Shown: piece by piece, positions 9,260 through 17,881 of the stretch
Layout: each line of letters begins with the position of its first letter
Numbering within the stretch: position 1 is the first letter of the stretch
NCBI RefSeq assembly: GCF_001611555.1
Contig: NZ_LSGP01000026.1
Span: forward strand, 1-64,000
From: Anaerosporomusa subterranea
GTDB taxonomy: Bacteria; Bacillota; Negativicutes; Sporomusales; Acetonemataceae
DNA: 64,000 nt
Reading direction: 5' to 3'
Program-made: the position numbers and the translations under genes
Notes under the pieces: generated by a model
Database searches by the model: none
What the model saw: the letters and a program-made list of their open reading frames with translations, nothing else
What the model was told of the DNA's origin: nothing

Positions 9260-10233
9260 TGTATTACCACGTCCGCCGGCATCCCGGGTTTTAATATCCC
9301 GTCCGCATTTTCGATTTTGACTTTGACGGCGAATACCAGATTGGCGCGTTCGCGCTGCGTGATGCTCTGCCGGGGCGTAAACTCGGCGGTCTGGCTGATT
9401 TCCTTGATTTCGCCGCGAAATACTTTGTCCGGGAAGGAATCGACCTTCACATCGGCTGGCTGGCCAACTTTGATCAGGCCCAAATGAGTGGACGGAACGT
9501 AGATCTTCACCCAGCAGTCGTTCATATAACCAACGGTAACCAAAGCGGAACCGGGATTAATGTACTCGCCGTTTTCAAAGTTTTTGGTCAGCACCAGTCC
9601 GCTGACCGGACTGGCGACCACAGTGTCCTGCACCAGAGCTTTACTTGCGGCCAGCACGGCTTTACTGCGTTCGACCTCCAGACGCTGCGCCTCAATCGCT
9701 TTGGGACGGTTTCCGGCATCGCTCAGGCTTAGGCGTTGTTCAAGCGCCTGCATCGAGTTATAAGCCACATCTGTTGCGGAACGGGCTGTATCCAGCTGCT
9801 GCTGCGATACGGCGCCCTGTTTATGCAGCGTTTGATACCGTTCATAATCAACCTGTGCTTTTTGGTATACGGAACGTGTCGCGTCCAGATTGGCGACAAT
9901 CTCCCGCCGCTCCTGGGAGCGCGGCCCTTCTTCCAGGTCGTTTAACTGGGCCACGGCCCGGGCCAGCGCCGCCTCATCGCGCAAAACCTGTGCTTCGAGG
10001 TCTGACCGGGAAATGCGGGCGACAACCTGGCCGGCCTTAACCGTGTCGCCGGCTTGCAGGTTGAATTCGGAGATATAGCCGTTGACTTTCGGCATAATGT
10101 CCGCTCGGGTGACTTCAACCGTGCCGGTGGCGGTAATCCCCGCCTCCGCCGGCCGCAGAAATTTATACCCGACTGCCGCCGCCAGCAGACTTACTGCCAC
10201 AAGGGCCACAACCGCCTTTTTATTAATCGCCAT
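9256..10233 (-). CDS. HlyD/YbhG-type membrane fusion protein
   Basis: The 325-residue periplasmic adaptor has an N-terminal membrane anchor (residues about 8-24, VVALVAVSLLAAAVGYKFL), a biotinyl-lipoyl-like half motif (TGTVEVTRADIMPKVNGYIS), a coiled-coil hairpin (residues about 75-200, rich in Ala/Glu/Gln) and a beta-barrel region (GQPADVKVDSFPDKVFRGEI). It would bridge the inner-membrane ABC pump to the TolC channel. ATG 10233 follows GGGGTGACC and overlaps the tetR stop by 11 bases. Confidence 0.9.
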   Translation of the reverse strand: MAINKKAVVALVAVSLLAAAVGYKFLRPAEAGITATGTVEVTRADIMPKVNGYISEFNLQAGDTVKAGQVVARISRSDLEAQVLRDEAALARAVAQLNDLEEGPRSQERREIVANLDATRSVYQKAQVDYERYQTLHKQGAVSQQQLDTARSATDVAYNSMQALEQRLSLSDAGNRPKAIEAQRLEVERSKAVLAASKALVQDTVVASPVSGLVLTKNFENGEYINPGSALVTVGYMNDCWVKIYVPSTHLGLIKVGQPADVKVDSFPDKVFRGEIKEISQTAEFTPRQSITQRERANLVFAVKVKIENADGILKPGMPADVVIQ

Positions 10234-10819
10234 GTTTGGTCACCCCATTCAAATAAATCTTCAAGGCATCTTCGAAGTATTGCGCGTCATGCTCTCCCTC
10301 CGCCGGCAGGAAATAGCGGCGGAGCGGCCGGGAGATGAAATAGAAGTTCATCATGCCGGCAATCGCGAGCACTGCGTGCGCCGGATTCAGGTCCGCCCGG
10401 AACTGGCCGCGGGTAATACCTTCATTGATCGTCTGATGCAGAAACTCATAGATTTTCCGCACCTCTTTCTGAATAGCCTCGAACGCCGGCGTCGGATTGG
10501 CGAACTCGCTATACAGAAAGCGGATGATGTACGGGTTTTGCGTATGCGCTGTCAATACTCCCTGGGCATAGGCCTCAATTCGCTCGACTGGCGACAAATG
10601 GCGCTCCCTGACACTTGCTATGACTGAATCGACCGACGCGAACTGCTTTTCCAGCACCGCGGCGTACAGACCCTCTTTGCCGCCGAAGTAGTATGAAATC
10701 AAGGAGCTGTTCGTTTCCGCCGCCTGTGAGAGTTCGCGGATCGACACGGCGGCGAATCCTTTCTGTGCAAATAAACGCGTTCCGGCAGCCAATAATTTTT
10801 CCTGCGCATCCATTTCCAT
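10223..10819 (-). CDS. TetR/AcrR-family repressor of the efflux operon
   Basis: The 198-residue regulator has an N-terminal helix-turn-helix (residues about 9-55: GFAAVSIRELSQAAETNSSLISYYFGG) and a variable ligand-binding C-terminal part containing RRYFLPAEGE. It is the first gene of the operon, as CecR (YbiH) precedes ybhG in E. coli, so it probably represses its own transcript and responds to a pump substrate. Start ATG 10819 follows GAGGTG. A dyad operator lies 24 bases upstream. Confidence 0.9.
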   Translation of the reverse strand: MEMDAQEKLLAAGTRLFAQKGFAAVSIRELSQAAETNSSLISYYFGGKEGLYAAVLEKQFASVDSVIASVRERHLSPVERIEAYAQGVLTAHTQNPYIIRFLYSEFANPTPAFEAIQKEVRKIYEFLHQTINEGITRGQFRADLNPAHAVLAIAGMMNFYFISRPLRRYFLPAEGEHDAQYFEDALKIYLNGVTKHGD

Positions 10820-10842
10820 GTTACACCTCGCTAGTTAATGTA

Positions 10843-10875
10843 AATCACTCGATTGATTAATTTAATCGTTTGATT
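10843..10875. promoter_or_regulatory. Dyad operator upstream of tetR-efflux operon
   Basis: Half-sites AATCACTCGATT (10843-10854) and AATCGTTTGATT (10864-10875) are inverted copies of AATCAnnCGATT around a 9-bp AT-rich centre. The place and symmetry fit autoregulation by the adjacent TetR protein (inference). Confidence 0.65.
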
Positions 10876-11197
10876 AAAAAGTAACATACTAATTCAGTTT
10901 CAGCAAGCAATATTTTCTAGTTTTGGCGTCCGAAATGTACTTGGGATATCTTTTTTCTCATGGGACATATCATCATCAGCGGAGCATTGAACTCTAGTCA
11001 CTACAAGAGCACACCTGTTGAAGTCGATGAATATTTCATTCCATTAAGACAATATCCATGACCAATTTTGTAGCAGCAAGTCCTGGACAGTTTATGTAGT
11101 AGATATGTGACATCGTGTGTCTATCTTTGTGATTAGCTAAGGTAATATGTTCTTGATAAGCGGGAAAGATATTGCAGAAGAGAGGAGCAATGGCAAC
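10876..11197. other. Intergenic spacer
   Basis: A gap of about 320 bases lies between the divergent efflux operon and the lipoprotein gene. I see no open frame, strong hairpin or clear sigma-A promoter. Confidence 0.5.
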
Positions 11198-11818
11198 TTG
11201 AAAAAAGTACTAACATTGTTACTGATCGCATCTTTATTCGTCTTGCCAGGCTGCTACAAGCGTCCAGCGTCCCCACCTCCCCAGGAAAAGGCGATTAACG
11301 ATGTTCGTATTTATTTTCCTGCCGAGCAAAGCCTTACCTGGATATATGAGGGATCTGGCAATGAGTACGCTGCTTTTACGCGTAAAGTCATATACAAGGA
11401 AGATAGCAGAGTGCAGTTAGCACAAGACAACGGCGGTACGCGCCTCGGCATGGTTCTGCAAGTGCTGCCTGAGGCAGTATCAGTAAACTATGTTAGAGAG
11501 GAATTTTACACAGATACGAAACTGTTCAGCGAAGCGGCAAACCGTAGCGAGATTTTACTAAAAGCGCCGCTCAAAGCCGGGGCAGTGTGGGAAACCGGTC
11601 GGGAACGCCGGGAAGTTATCAGTATTGATGAGACGGTGCAGGTACCAGCAGGTACTTATAGCAATGTGGTAAAGGTAAAGGTCACCAGTCTGACGGCCAA
11701 TACCGCTAGTGAGAACGTTGAATACTACGCTCCTAACGTCGGACTCGTATTGCGGCAGTTCATTACTGGCAGTGACAAAATCGAATCCCAACTTAAGACG
11801 TTGAAACGAACGGATTGA
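11198..11818 (+). CDS. Putative lipoprotein, unknown function
   Basis: From a TTG start at 11198 (preceded by GAGAGGAG) the product begins with a lipoprotein signal, KKVLTLLLIASLFVLPGC, with a lipobox LPGC. A 190-residue soluble part follows, containing the phrase PLKAGAVWETGRERREVISIDETVQVPAGTY, which resembles the beta-rich repeats of uncharacterised cell-surface proteins. An in-frame ATG at 11147 would place 17 polar residues before the signal and is less likely. It is transcribed alone; the csoR promoter overlaps its stop codon. Confidence 0.75.
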   Translation: MKKVLTLLLIASLFVLPGCYKRPASPPPQEKAINDVRIYFPAEQSLTWIYEGSGNEYAAFTRKVIYKEDSRVQLAQDNGGTRLGMVLQVLPEAVSVNYVREEFYTDTKLFSEAANRSEILLKAPLKAGAVWETGRERREVISIDETVQVPAGTYSNVVKVKVTSLTANTASENVEYYAPNVGLVLRQFITGSDKIESQLKTLKRTD

Positions 11819-11870
11819 CTGAATAATGATATTGGTGTATGATTAATATACTGTACAGGGGTATTGTATA
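11815..11870 (+). promoter_or_regulatory. csoR promoter with CsoR-type operator
   Basis: Sigma-A promoter TTGACT (11815-11820), 17-bp spacer, TATGAT (11838-11843). Directly downstream, 11847-11870 is an imperfect palindrome with a G tract (TATACTGTACAGGGGTATTG...), the form bound by CsoR-family copper sensors. A related box lies at 13428-13452. Confidence 0.75.
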
Positions 11871-11894
11871 GCATCGGACAGAGGGGGGAAGCGT

Positions 11895-12164
11895 GTGTTA
11901 GTCGACAAGGAGAAAAGCGAACTGAAACAACGTTTGAAAAAAGTGTCCGGCCAGATCAACGGCATTGATAAAATGCTTGATGAGGGACGGTATTGTGTGG
12001 ATATCCTGCAGCAGATCTTGGCAGCACGGGCCGCACTCAATAAGGTCGGGCTCATGATCCTGGAGAGCCACACACGAAGCTGCGTAGTGAATGCTATCAA
12101 GGAAGATCGTACTGAGCAAGGCATTGATGAGTTGATGAATGTCATAAAACAATTTAATAAATAG
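11895..12164 (+). CDS. csoR: CsoR-family copper-sensing repressor
   Basis: The 89-residue all-helical DUF156 protein has the Cys-His-Cys copper set: Cys in GRYCVDIL, and His and Cys in ESHTRSCV. In the CsoR family Cu(I) binding at these residues releases DNA. GTG 11895 follows GAGGGGGG. Its own promoter carries a GC-tract palindrome and the same kind of box precedes the HMA-copA genes, so it most likely controls copper export here. FrmR/RcnR relatives lack this residue pattern. Confidence 0.92.
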   Translation: MLVDKEKSELKQRLKKVSGQINGIDKMLDEGRYCVDILQQILAARAALNKVGLMILESHTRSCVVNAIKEDRTEQGIDELMNVIKQFNK

Positions 12165-12258
12165 TCGGCCGGAGACGTTAACCGCAGAGTGCGCAGAGTA
12201 TGTGGAGGGTGACCAGAGGGTTAGGTAACTCATTTCTTTTCTAAAGGAGGTGAATGTA

Positions 12259-12462
12259 ATGAGTCAAGAAGTTGTCTTAAAAATCGAAGGCATGACTTGC
12301 AACCACTGCAAAATGGCTGTTGAGAAAGCGCTCAAAGCAGTCCCGGGCGTTACAGGCGCAGTCGTTGATCTCGAGAAGAAGCAAGCAACAGTCACCGGTT
12401 CAGCCAAGCGCGATGAGCTGGTGAAGGCTGTAGAAGAAGCTGATTATACGGTTGTTCAGTAA
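12259..12462 (+). CDS. copZ: CopZ-type copper chaperone (HMA domain)
   Basis: The single HMA ferredoxin-like domain of 67 residues carries the metal motif GMTCNHC near the N-terminus. Start ATG 12259 lies eight bases after AAAGGAGGTG; an in-frame ATG at 12250 is within that site. It follows csoR by under 100 bases and is probably co-transcribed. It would carry Cu(I) to CopA. Confidence 0.9.
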   Translation: MSQEVVLKIEGMTCNHCKMAVEKALKAVPGVTGAVVDLEKKQATVTGSAKRDELVKAVEEADYTVVQ

Positions 12463-12884
12463 AGAAGTGACGCAATAAGAAAAGCTGCTGTGAAGCTAAA
12501 CATTTCCATTAATGAGTTGACTGAGAACTAGGGGGCCCAAAATGAACCAAACTGGCAGAAAACTAGTTCTGCCAGTTTTCCTTTTATGTCAGGTTTTTTT
12601 AATAACCTGGCACCGGATTGGGTAGGTAAATTTTTAAAAACAACGAACTATAAAATGTATTCCTCTAAGTAATATCTTGCAACTTTAATGCCAACTAGCA
12701 TGTCAAATTTCTTGACACTTTTAGAGGGATAATATGAAGTGGCTTACTATCGCGCGTCGGTCACGTTAAATTGTATGGTCTTGGCTCAAACAAAAGCATC
12801 AGTGGGCACTACGGCAAATTCACGGGGTATTCGGAAGAGAAGTTGTTGATCAATTCCAAATGAGAGGAAGGAGGATGATGCAAG
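12463..12884. other. Spacer with terminator at 12549-12585
   Basis: The hairpin AAACTGGCAG/CTGCCAGTTT followed by TCCTTTT ends the csoR-copZ transcript. A second weak hairpin follows (CAGGTT/AACCTG near 12592-12613). The remaining 270 bases show no gene. Confidence 0.6.
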
Positions 12885-13304
12885 TTGAACGACTATTTAT
12901 TCGCAGGTATAGCGATGGTGTTTTGGGGTATTGCCCCGGTTCTGGGGAAATTAGGATTAGGTGATCTCCAACCATTGGCGGCATTGACCATTCGCAGTAT
13001 GATTATTAGTGTACTATTGATAACATTGGTCACTATTAAGGGGCAATGGGGATTAGTTGCCGGAGCTTCTACAAAAGATATTGCGTTTATTGGTTTGGAG
13101 GGGATTTGCGCCGCACTACTAGGCCAATTAGCTTATTATTATGCATTAAAATTCGGTGAGGTAAGCCGCGTATCTCCTATTGTCTCAGCATTTCCTCTTG
13201 TTGCTCTTGTGTTAGGTATAATCATCCTGGGAGAAAAGGTAACGATTTATAAAATCATTGCCGGATTATTAATCGTCTCGGGGATAGTTCTTATGCGGTA
13301 TTAG
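12885..13304 (+). CDS. EamA-family small transporter
   Basis: This 139-residue protein has four to five hydrophobic helices and ends with the EamA signature (IILGEKVTIYKIIAGLLIVSGIVL). It is a single EamA repeat, half the size of the usual ten-helix drug/metabolite exporters, so it would work as a dimer like small EamA proteins. Start TTG 12885 follows GGAAGGAGG. It lies between the two copper operons, but nothing shows that it handles metal. Confidence 0.8.
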   Translation: MNDYLFAGIAMVFWGIAPVLGKLGLGDLQPLAALTIRSMIISVLLITLVTIKGQWGLVAGASTKDIAFIGLEGICAALLGQLAYYYALKFGEVSRVSPIVSAFPLVALVLGIIILGEKVTIYKIIAGLLIVSGIVLMRY

Positions 13305-13395
13305 CGGTTCGCTTTTTCTCGTATGAATATTAATCAATAGAACGGTTTAGCTGTGAAGACAGCTTTTCTTATTGCGATTTTCGTATAGAAAAGTA

Positions 13396-13452
13396 TTGAC
13401 TAGATGAAAATATTGTCGTATACTCAAACTATACTATACGGGGGTATAGTAA
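13396..13452 (+). promoter_or_regulatory. Promoter and CsoR-type operator of HMA-copA operon
   Basis: TTGACT (13396-13401), 17-bp spacer, TATACT (13419-13424), then a palindrome with G tract (ACTATAC-GGGG-GTATAGT) at 13428-13452. Both the promoter geometry and the operator position match the csoR promoter. Confidence 0.82.
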
Positions 13453-13471
13453 CGAGAAGGGGCGATTGACT

Positions 13472-13714
13472 ATGAAAACAGATACCCAAATGACAAATAC
13501 TCTGAGAATAGACGGAATGAAGTGGTATAACTGTGCTGGGCGAGTGGAGAAGACAGTAAGTTTGTTAGCTGGAGTAGATAAGGTAGCGGTTGATTTGGCT
13601 GCAAAGACTGCAATCTTAACGTATAATACGGCGCAAATTGATCTTTCAAGTATCGTGGCCGCAATTGAAAATTTAGGACATGGCTATAAAGTGATCAATA
13701 ATGAGAGTGAGTAA
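13472..13714 (+). CDS. HMA-fold protein with altered metal site
   Basis: The 80-residue product aligns with CopZ-type HMA domains, but the GMTCxxC motif reads GMKWYNC: the first Cys is Trp and only the second Cys remains. The rest of the fold is intact (VEKTVSLLAGVDKVAVDL and a closing AAIENLGHGYKV). It is the first gene behind a CsoR-type promoter and lies directly upstream of copA. ATG 13472 follows GAAGGGG by nine bases. It may be a decayed chaperone or one that uses a single Cys. Confidence 0.8.
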   Translation: MKTDTQMTNTLRIDGMKWYNCAGRVEKTVSLLAGVDKVAVDLAAKTAILTYNTAQIDLSSIVAAIENLGHGYKVINNESE

Positions 13715-13753
13715 TGCTAGGATATATGATATATCCTAAGCAAAAGGGGTGTG

Positions 13754-16192
13754 ATGATTGTGTCAGCAGATATAAAAAATAAAGATATGCATTCAGCTAA
13801 CCTGAAAATTTCCGGAATGACCTGCGCCGCCTGCGCCAACCGGATCGAAAAGGGACTGGGTAAATTGGCAGGTGTAGACAAAGCGGCAGTAAACTTTGCC
13901 TCAGAGAAGGCTAGTGTTACTTATGATCCTACGCAGGTCAGTTTGCAAGATATTGCAAAAAAAATAGAAGATATCGGCTATAAAATTGTTACCGATAAGG
14001 CTGAATTCAAGCTTTCCGGTATGAGCTGTGCTGCCTGTGCGACTCGAATTGAAAAAGGCCTGAAGGGGCTGCCTGGTGTATACAGCGCCGTTGTCAATTT
14101 TGCGGCGGAAAAAGCTGTGATTGAATATAATGCGCATGAATTGACTATCGGTCAGATTCAAGAAAAGGTGAAAAAGCTGGGCTATGAGGCCCATAATATT
14201 GCTGACGCTAGCGACATCGACCGGGAAAAGAAGGTGCGTGAGGAAGAGATTCGTGGACAACGGTTTCGCTTTATTCTATCGGCCGTTCTTTCTTTGCCGT
14301 TACTGTTAGCTATGATACTGCACTCTCTTGGCATTATGGGGAGAATTGGCGATTTCTTGATGAATCCCTATGTGCAATTTATACTGGCCACGCCAGTACA
14401 ATTTTGGGCCGGATGGCCGTTTTACCGCGGGGCGTATGCCGCGTTACGGAACGGCAGCGCGAATATGGATGTCCTGGTAGCGTTAGGGACATCTGCCGCC
14501 TATTTCTTCAGCATTGCCAATATGTTGACAGGTGATCCACATTTATATTTTGAGACATCGGCTATTCTGATCACTCTCATCATCCTCGGCAAACTGTTGG
14601 AAGCAACAGCAAAAGGCCGAACGTCTGAAGCCCTAAAAGCGCTGATGGGTCTGCAGGCCAAGACAGCTCGCGTGGTACGCGATGGTGAGGAAGTCGATAT
14701 CCCTGTTGAATCTGTGATGGTCGGTGATGTCATTGCCGTCCGGCCTGGCGAAAAAGTGCCTGTAGACGGTGTAATTATCGAAGGAACTTCAACTCTAGAT
14801 GAGTCGATGTTAACTGGTGAAAGTATTCCGGTGGATAAAAAAGTAGGCGATGAAGTCGTCGGTGCGACGATAAATAAACTAGGCGCCTTTAAATTCCAGG
14901 CCACAAAAGTCGGCAAAGATACCGCACTGGCTCAAATAGTCCGCATTGTTGAAGAAGCGCAGGGCTCGAAAGCTCCTATTCAGCGGTTTGCTGATGTCGT
15001 TTCAGGCTACTTTGTGCCAATCGTTGTCGCCATTGCGGTTTTAACTTTTGCCGGCTGGTACTTTATCTTCGACCCAGGTAATTTTACCCGTGCATTGATT
15101 AATTTTACGGCAGTTATGGTCATTGCTTGCCCATGCGCACTTGGGTTGGCTACGCCGACTTCGATTATGGTCGGAACCGGCAAAGGTGCCGAGTACGGTA
15201 TTCTGATAAAAGGCGCCGAACATCTCGAGAATGCCCATCGTTTGACAACCATTGTTCTTGATAAGACAGGGACGATTACCAAGGGGCAGCCGGAACTTAC
15301 GGATATCGTTACCTTATCGACATTATCCGATCGGGAGATTTTACAACTGGCGACACGGGCAGAGAAAAACTCTGAACATCCGTTGGCGCAAGCAATTGTA
15401 AAATATGGGCAACAGCAAGGCATGTCGCTTGAAGATCCAGAGGCGTTTACAGCCATTCCCGGTCACGGTGTCGAAGCTGTCATTGATGGCAAAAAGCTGC
15501 TGGTTGGTACACGCAAATTGGTGCGGGAGAACAATATCGAGATCGAAGCCGCAATTAGCGAGGTTGAACGACTGGAACAGCAAGGCAAAACCGTCATGAT
15601 CCTCGCTGTCGAACAAGAAATCGCTGGCTTGATTGCTGTTGCCGATACGGTAAAAGAGAATTCTGCTCAAGCAGTCGCAGAATTGCAGAAGCTGGGTATT
15701 GAAGTATGGATGATCACCGGCGATAATGAACGCGCGGCTAAAGCGATTGCTGGCAGCGTTGGCATTACTAGTGTCTTGGCAGAGGTACTGCCTGAGCATA
15801 AAGCCGAAAAGGTAGAAGCTCTCAAACGCGAAGGAAAGGTCGTAGCCATGGTGGGTGATGGCATCAATGATGCGCCGGCGCTGGCTACAGCTGATGTCGG
15901 GTTTGCCATTGGCACCGGAACCGATGTGGCGATTGAAGCGGCTGATATCACGCTGATGCGTGGTGATCTGAACGGTATTGTCGCAGCCATTAAGCTTAGC
16001 AAGGCAACCATGCGTAATATTAAACAGAACCTGTTCTGGGCGCTGGTCTATAACACAGTGGGTATTCCGATTGCTGCCGCCGGCTACTTGTCGCCGATGA
16101 TTGCGGGCGCAGCTATGGCGTTTAGCTCGGTTTCCGTAGTACTCAATGCACTGCGTCTAAAGCGGTTCGTCCCGATTCAGCAGCAGAAATAG
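13754..16192 (+). CDS. copA: Copper-exporting P1B-type ATPase
   Basis: The protein has about 813 residues with two N-terminal HMA domains (GMTCAAC at 21-27, GMSCAAC near 94-100), eight membrane helices, the actuator TGES, the transport motif Cys-Pro-Cys at 459-461, the phosphorylated Asp of DKTGT at 503, SEHPL and GDGIND. The last helix keeps MxxSS (MAFSSVSVV). These define a Cu(I) exporter. Start is ATG 13754 or GTG 13760; both follow AAAGGGG. It is transcribed with the HMA protein from the CsoR-type promoter. A 3' remnant of a second copA lies at 30153-30382. Confidence 0.96.
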   Translation: MIVSADIKNKDMHSANLKISGMTCAACANRIEKGLGKLAGVDKAAVNFASEKASVTYDPTQVSLQDIAKKIEDIGYKIVTDKAEFKLSGMSCAACATRIEKGLKGLPGVYSAVVNFAAEKAVIEYNAHELTIGQIQEKVKKLGYEAHNIADASDIDREKKVREEEIRGQRFRFILSAVLSLPLLLAMILHSLGIMGRIGDFLMNPYVQFILATPVQFWAGWPFYRGAYAALRNGSANMDVLVALGTSAAYFFSIANMLTGDPHLYFETSAILITLIILGKLLEATAKGRTSEALKALMGLQAKTARVVRDGEEVDIPVESVMVGDVIAVRPGEKVPVDGVIIEGTSTLDESMLTGESIPVDKKVGDEVVGATINKLGAFKFQATKVGKDTALAQIVRIVEEAQGSKAPIQRFADVVSGYFVPIVVAIAVLTFAGWYFIFDPGNFTRALINFTAVMVIACPCALGLATPTSIMVGTGKGAEYGILIKGAEHLENAHRLTTIVLDKTGTITKGQPELTDIVTLSTLSDREILQLATRAEKNSEHPLAQAIVKYGQQQGMSLEDPEAFTAIPGHGVEAVIDGKKLLVGTRKLVRENNIEIEAAISEVERLEQQGKTVMILAVEQEIAGLIAVADTVKENSAQAVAELQKLGIEVWMITGDNERAAKAIAGSVGITSVLAEVLPEHKAEKVEALKREGKVVAMVGDGINDAPALATADVGFAIGTGTDVAIEAADITLMRGDLNGIVAAIKLSKATMRNIKQNLFWALVYNTVGIPIAAAGYLSPMIAGAAMAFSSVSVVLNALRLKRFVPIQQQK

Positions 16193-16273
16193 CAGCTGTA
16201 ACATCATTGGCTAAACATCGGTTGACATCGGTACAGGATATAAAAAACTGAAACGGACTGCCAACCTGACATA

Positions 16274-16310
16274 AGCGCCGCCCTTTAAGGACAAAGGGGC
16301 GGCGTTTTTG
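16274..16310 (+). terminator. Terminator after copA
   Basis: Stem CGCCGCCCTTT/AAAGGGGCGGCG, then GTTTTTG. Confidence 0.8.
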
Positions 16311-16348
16311 CGTGGCGGCGAAAGAGAGGGGGAATGCCCCACTACTGC

Positions 16349-16379
16349 GGGTCTGATTAAACAATCAGGCCCTTTTTTC
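16349..16379 (+). terminator. Hairpin terminator at left edge of mobile remnant
   Basis: Stem GGGTCTGATT/AATCAGGCCC with an AAAC loop, followed by TTTTTT. Confidence 0.75.
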
Positions 16380-16410
16380 ATGCCCATAATTAAGAAGGAG
16401 GTAAAAGCAC

Positions 16411-17565
16411 ATGGCGGCAAATGAGCCAAACAAACCGGATAATGTAATCAATATTGATCCGGTCAATAAAACAGCGGCGGAGGAAAAAGCCGCGTCCGAT
16501 CAGCCCGTGCAGGCTGGCGGCGAGGCCCCTGCCCCAGAAAAGACAGCCGAGCCAGATAAAGCGGCCACGCCCCCAGCCCCGGAGGATAAAGCCCCGGAGC
16601 CCGCGAAACAGGCGCGGCGCGGCAGGCCCCCAAAGGCTGAAAAAACGCCCGCCGAGCAGGATGACCGCCCCCCGTGGGAGAAGCCGCTTTCCGAACTGGA
16701 ACCCCAAAAGAAACAGCGCAAGCCCCGTACACCCAAAGAAAAGGCTTCGGCAAAAGAGGAGGCCCCCGCCCCGGAGCCCGAACAGCCGCCTGTTCCCCGC
16801 GACGCTACCCGTAACGGTGAAAAGGAAGAGATTGTATATCTTAATATTTCCGAGCTTTACGCCTTTAAGGATCACCCGTTCGGCGTTCGGGATGACGCTG
16901 AAATGAAGGCGCTGGTGGAGAGTGTCAAAAACGGCGGCGTAAATCAGCCCGCCCTTGTGCGCCCCCGTGAGGGCGGCGGTTATGAGATCATAGCCGGGCA
17001 CAGGCGGCAAAAGGCCAGCGAGATGGCGGGATATGCCAACATGCCCTGTATTGTCCGTAACATGACGGACGACGAGGCCATCCTCGCCATGACCGACGAT
17101 AACCTGCGCCAGCGTTCGGAGATACTGCCGAGCGAAAAGGCGCAATCCCTCAAAATGCAGGTGGAGGCCATCAAGCATCAGGGGGCGCGGGACGCTTCTG
17201 GACAAAATGTCCAGAACAAGGACGCGGGAAAGTGGTCGATTGATATTGTTGGTGAGCGCAACAATATCACCGGGAAACAGGTACAGCGGTATATTCGTCT
17301 GACCGAGCTTGTTCCTGATCTAACTAAAGCGATGGACGAAAAAAGGCTCGGCTTCACTTCCGCAGTGGAGCTTTCGTTCATCAAACGTAAAAATCAAAAT
17401 ATGATCGCCGTTTCGCTGGTATCCGGTGAGGAACTCAATAAATATTTTGGCAAGGACAAAACCCCGCAGCAGATGAAGGAGCAGATCATCAAGCTGCTGG
17501 ACGATTGGAGCGGCAAACAGAAAGAGCTTGCCCCGCCCGTAAAGAAAACCGAAAAAGAAAAGTAA
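16411..17565 (+). CDS. ParB/RepB-family partition-type DNA-binding protein
   Basis: The 384-residue product has a disordered Ala/Pro/Lys/Glu-rich N-terminal third (residues 1-135), a ParB N-terminal domain (residues about 140-235: YAFKDHPFGVRDDAEMKALV, the GxxxxAGHRR motif as EIIAGHRRQKASE, and a DDNLRQRSEILPSEKA segment) and a helix-turn-helix region (NITGKQVQRYIRL). ATG 16411 follows GAAGGAGG. Such proteins occur as accessory genes on integrative elements. Its gene carries a palindrome also found just downstream and at 20326, possibly its own binding site (inference). Confidence 0.88.
   Translation: MAANEPNKPDNVINIDPVNKTAAEEKAASDQPVQAGGEAPAPEKTAEPDKAATPPAPEDKAPEPAKQARRGRPPKAEKTPAEQDDRPPWEKPLSELEPQKKQRKPRTPKEKASAKEEAPAPEPEQPPVPRDATRNGEKEEIVYLNISELYAFKDHPFGVRDDAEMKALVESVKNGGVNQPALVRPREGGGYEIIAGHRRQKASEMAGYANMPCIVRNMTDDEAILAMTDDNLRQRSEILPSEKAQSLKMQVEAIKHQGARDASGQNVQNKDAGKWSIDIVGERNNITGKQVQRYIRLTELVPDLTKAMDEKRLGFTSAVELSFIKRKNQNMIAVSLVSGEELNKYFGKDKTPQQMKEQIIKLLDDWSGKQKELAPPVKKTEKEK
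17196..17216. repeat. Palindrome CTGGACA-N3-TGTCCAG, copy 1
   Basis: A perfect palindrome with 9-bp arms (TTCTGGACA) around AAA, inside the parB-like gene. Confidence 0.75.
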
Positions 17566-17569
17566 GCAC

Positions 17570-17590
17570 TTCGGGACATTTTGTCCAGAA
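17570..17590. repeat. Palindrome copy 2, just after the parB-like gene
   Basis: Arms TTCGGGACA/TGTCCAGAA around TTT; one pair differs from copy 1. It is followed by GCGGCGGG, resembling the flank of copy 3 (GCGGCAG). Confidence 0.75.
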
Positions 17591-17770
17591 GCGGCGGGTT
17601 TGGGGCAAGGCCCCGACAAGCGTTTCATGGGTATGTATATACACATGAATTGCTTGCCGCTTCGCGGAAAGCCGGAGTAACCGCAATATTCGCAAACGTT
17701 TTTCTTTCCAGCGTTTTTGTGGTAAAATGCTGATGAAACATAAAATTTATGTTAAAGGAGATACAGGTTT

Positions 17771-17827
17771 ATGTTCAAATATGGTATATCGGAGATTGTA
17801 GCAAGCCGGGAGGTTTGTGTAAATTAG
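17771..17827 (+). CDS. Leader peptide upstream of rsgA-like gene
   Basis: An 18-codon frame (MFKYGISEIVASREVCVN) follows AAAGGAG at ten bases. Its last codons lie in the left arm of a hairpin (17808-17821 against 17832-17845; 13 of 14 pairs) and its stop codon falls in the loop. This is the layout of leader-peptide attenuation or translation-coupled control for the GTPase gene 54 bases further on. Confidence 0.55.
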   Translation: MFKYGISEIVASREVCVN

Positions 17828-17845
17828 ACGATACAAAAACCTCCC
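17808..17845 (+). promoter_or_regulatory. Attenuator-like hairpin before rsgA-like gene
   Basis: Arms GGGAGGTTTGTGTA and TACAAAAACCTCCC pair at 13 of 14 positions. There is no T run after it, so control would be by ribosome position or an alternative fold rather than simple termination. Confidence 0.55.
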
Positions 17846-17881
17846 ATAAGTTATAACTATAACTTTCAGGAGGATAAAAAA

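Noticed and set aside
12819-12845. TTCAC and TTCGG 11 bp apart upstream of the EamA gene
   Set aside because: No -10 box lies 15-16 bp after the second unit, so it does not fit the promoter pattern and is probably chance.
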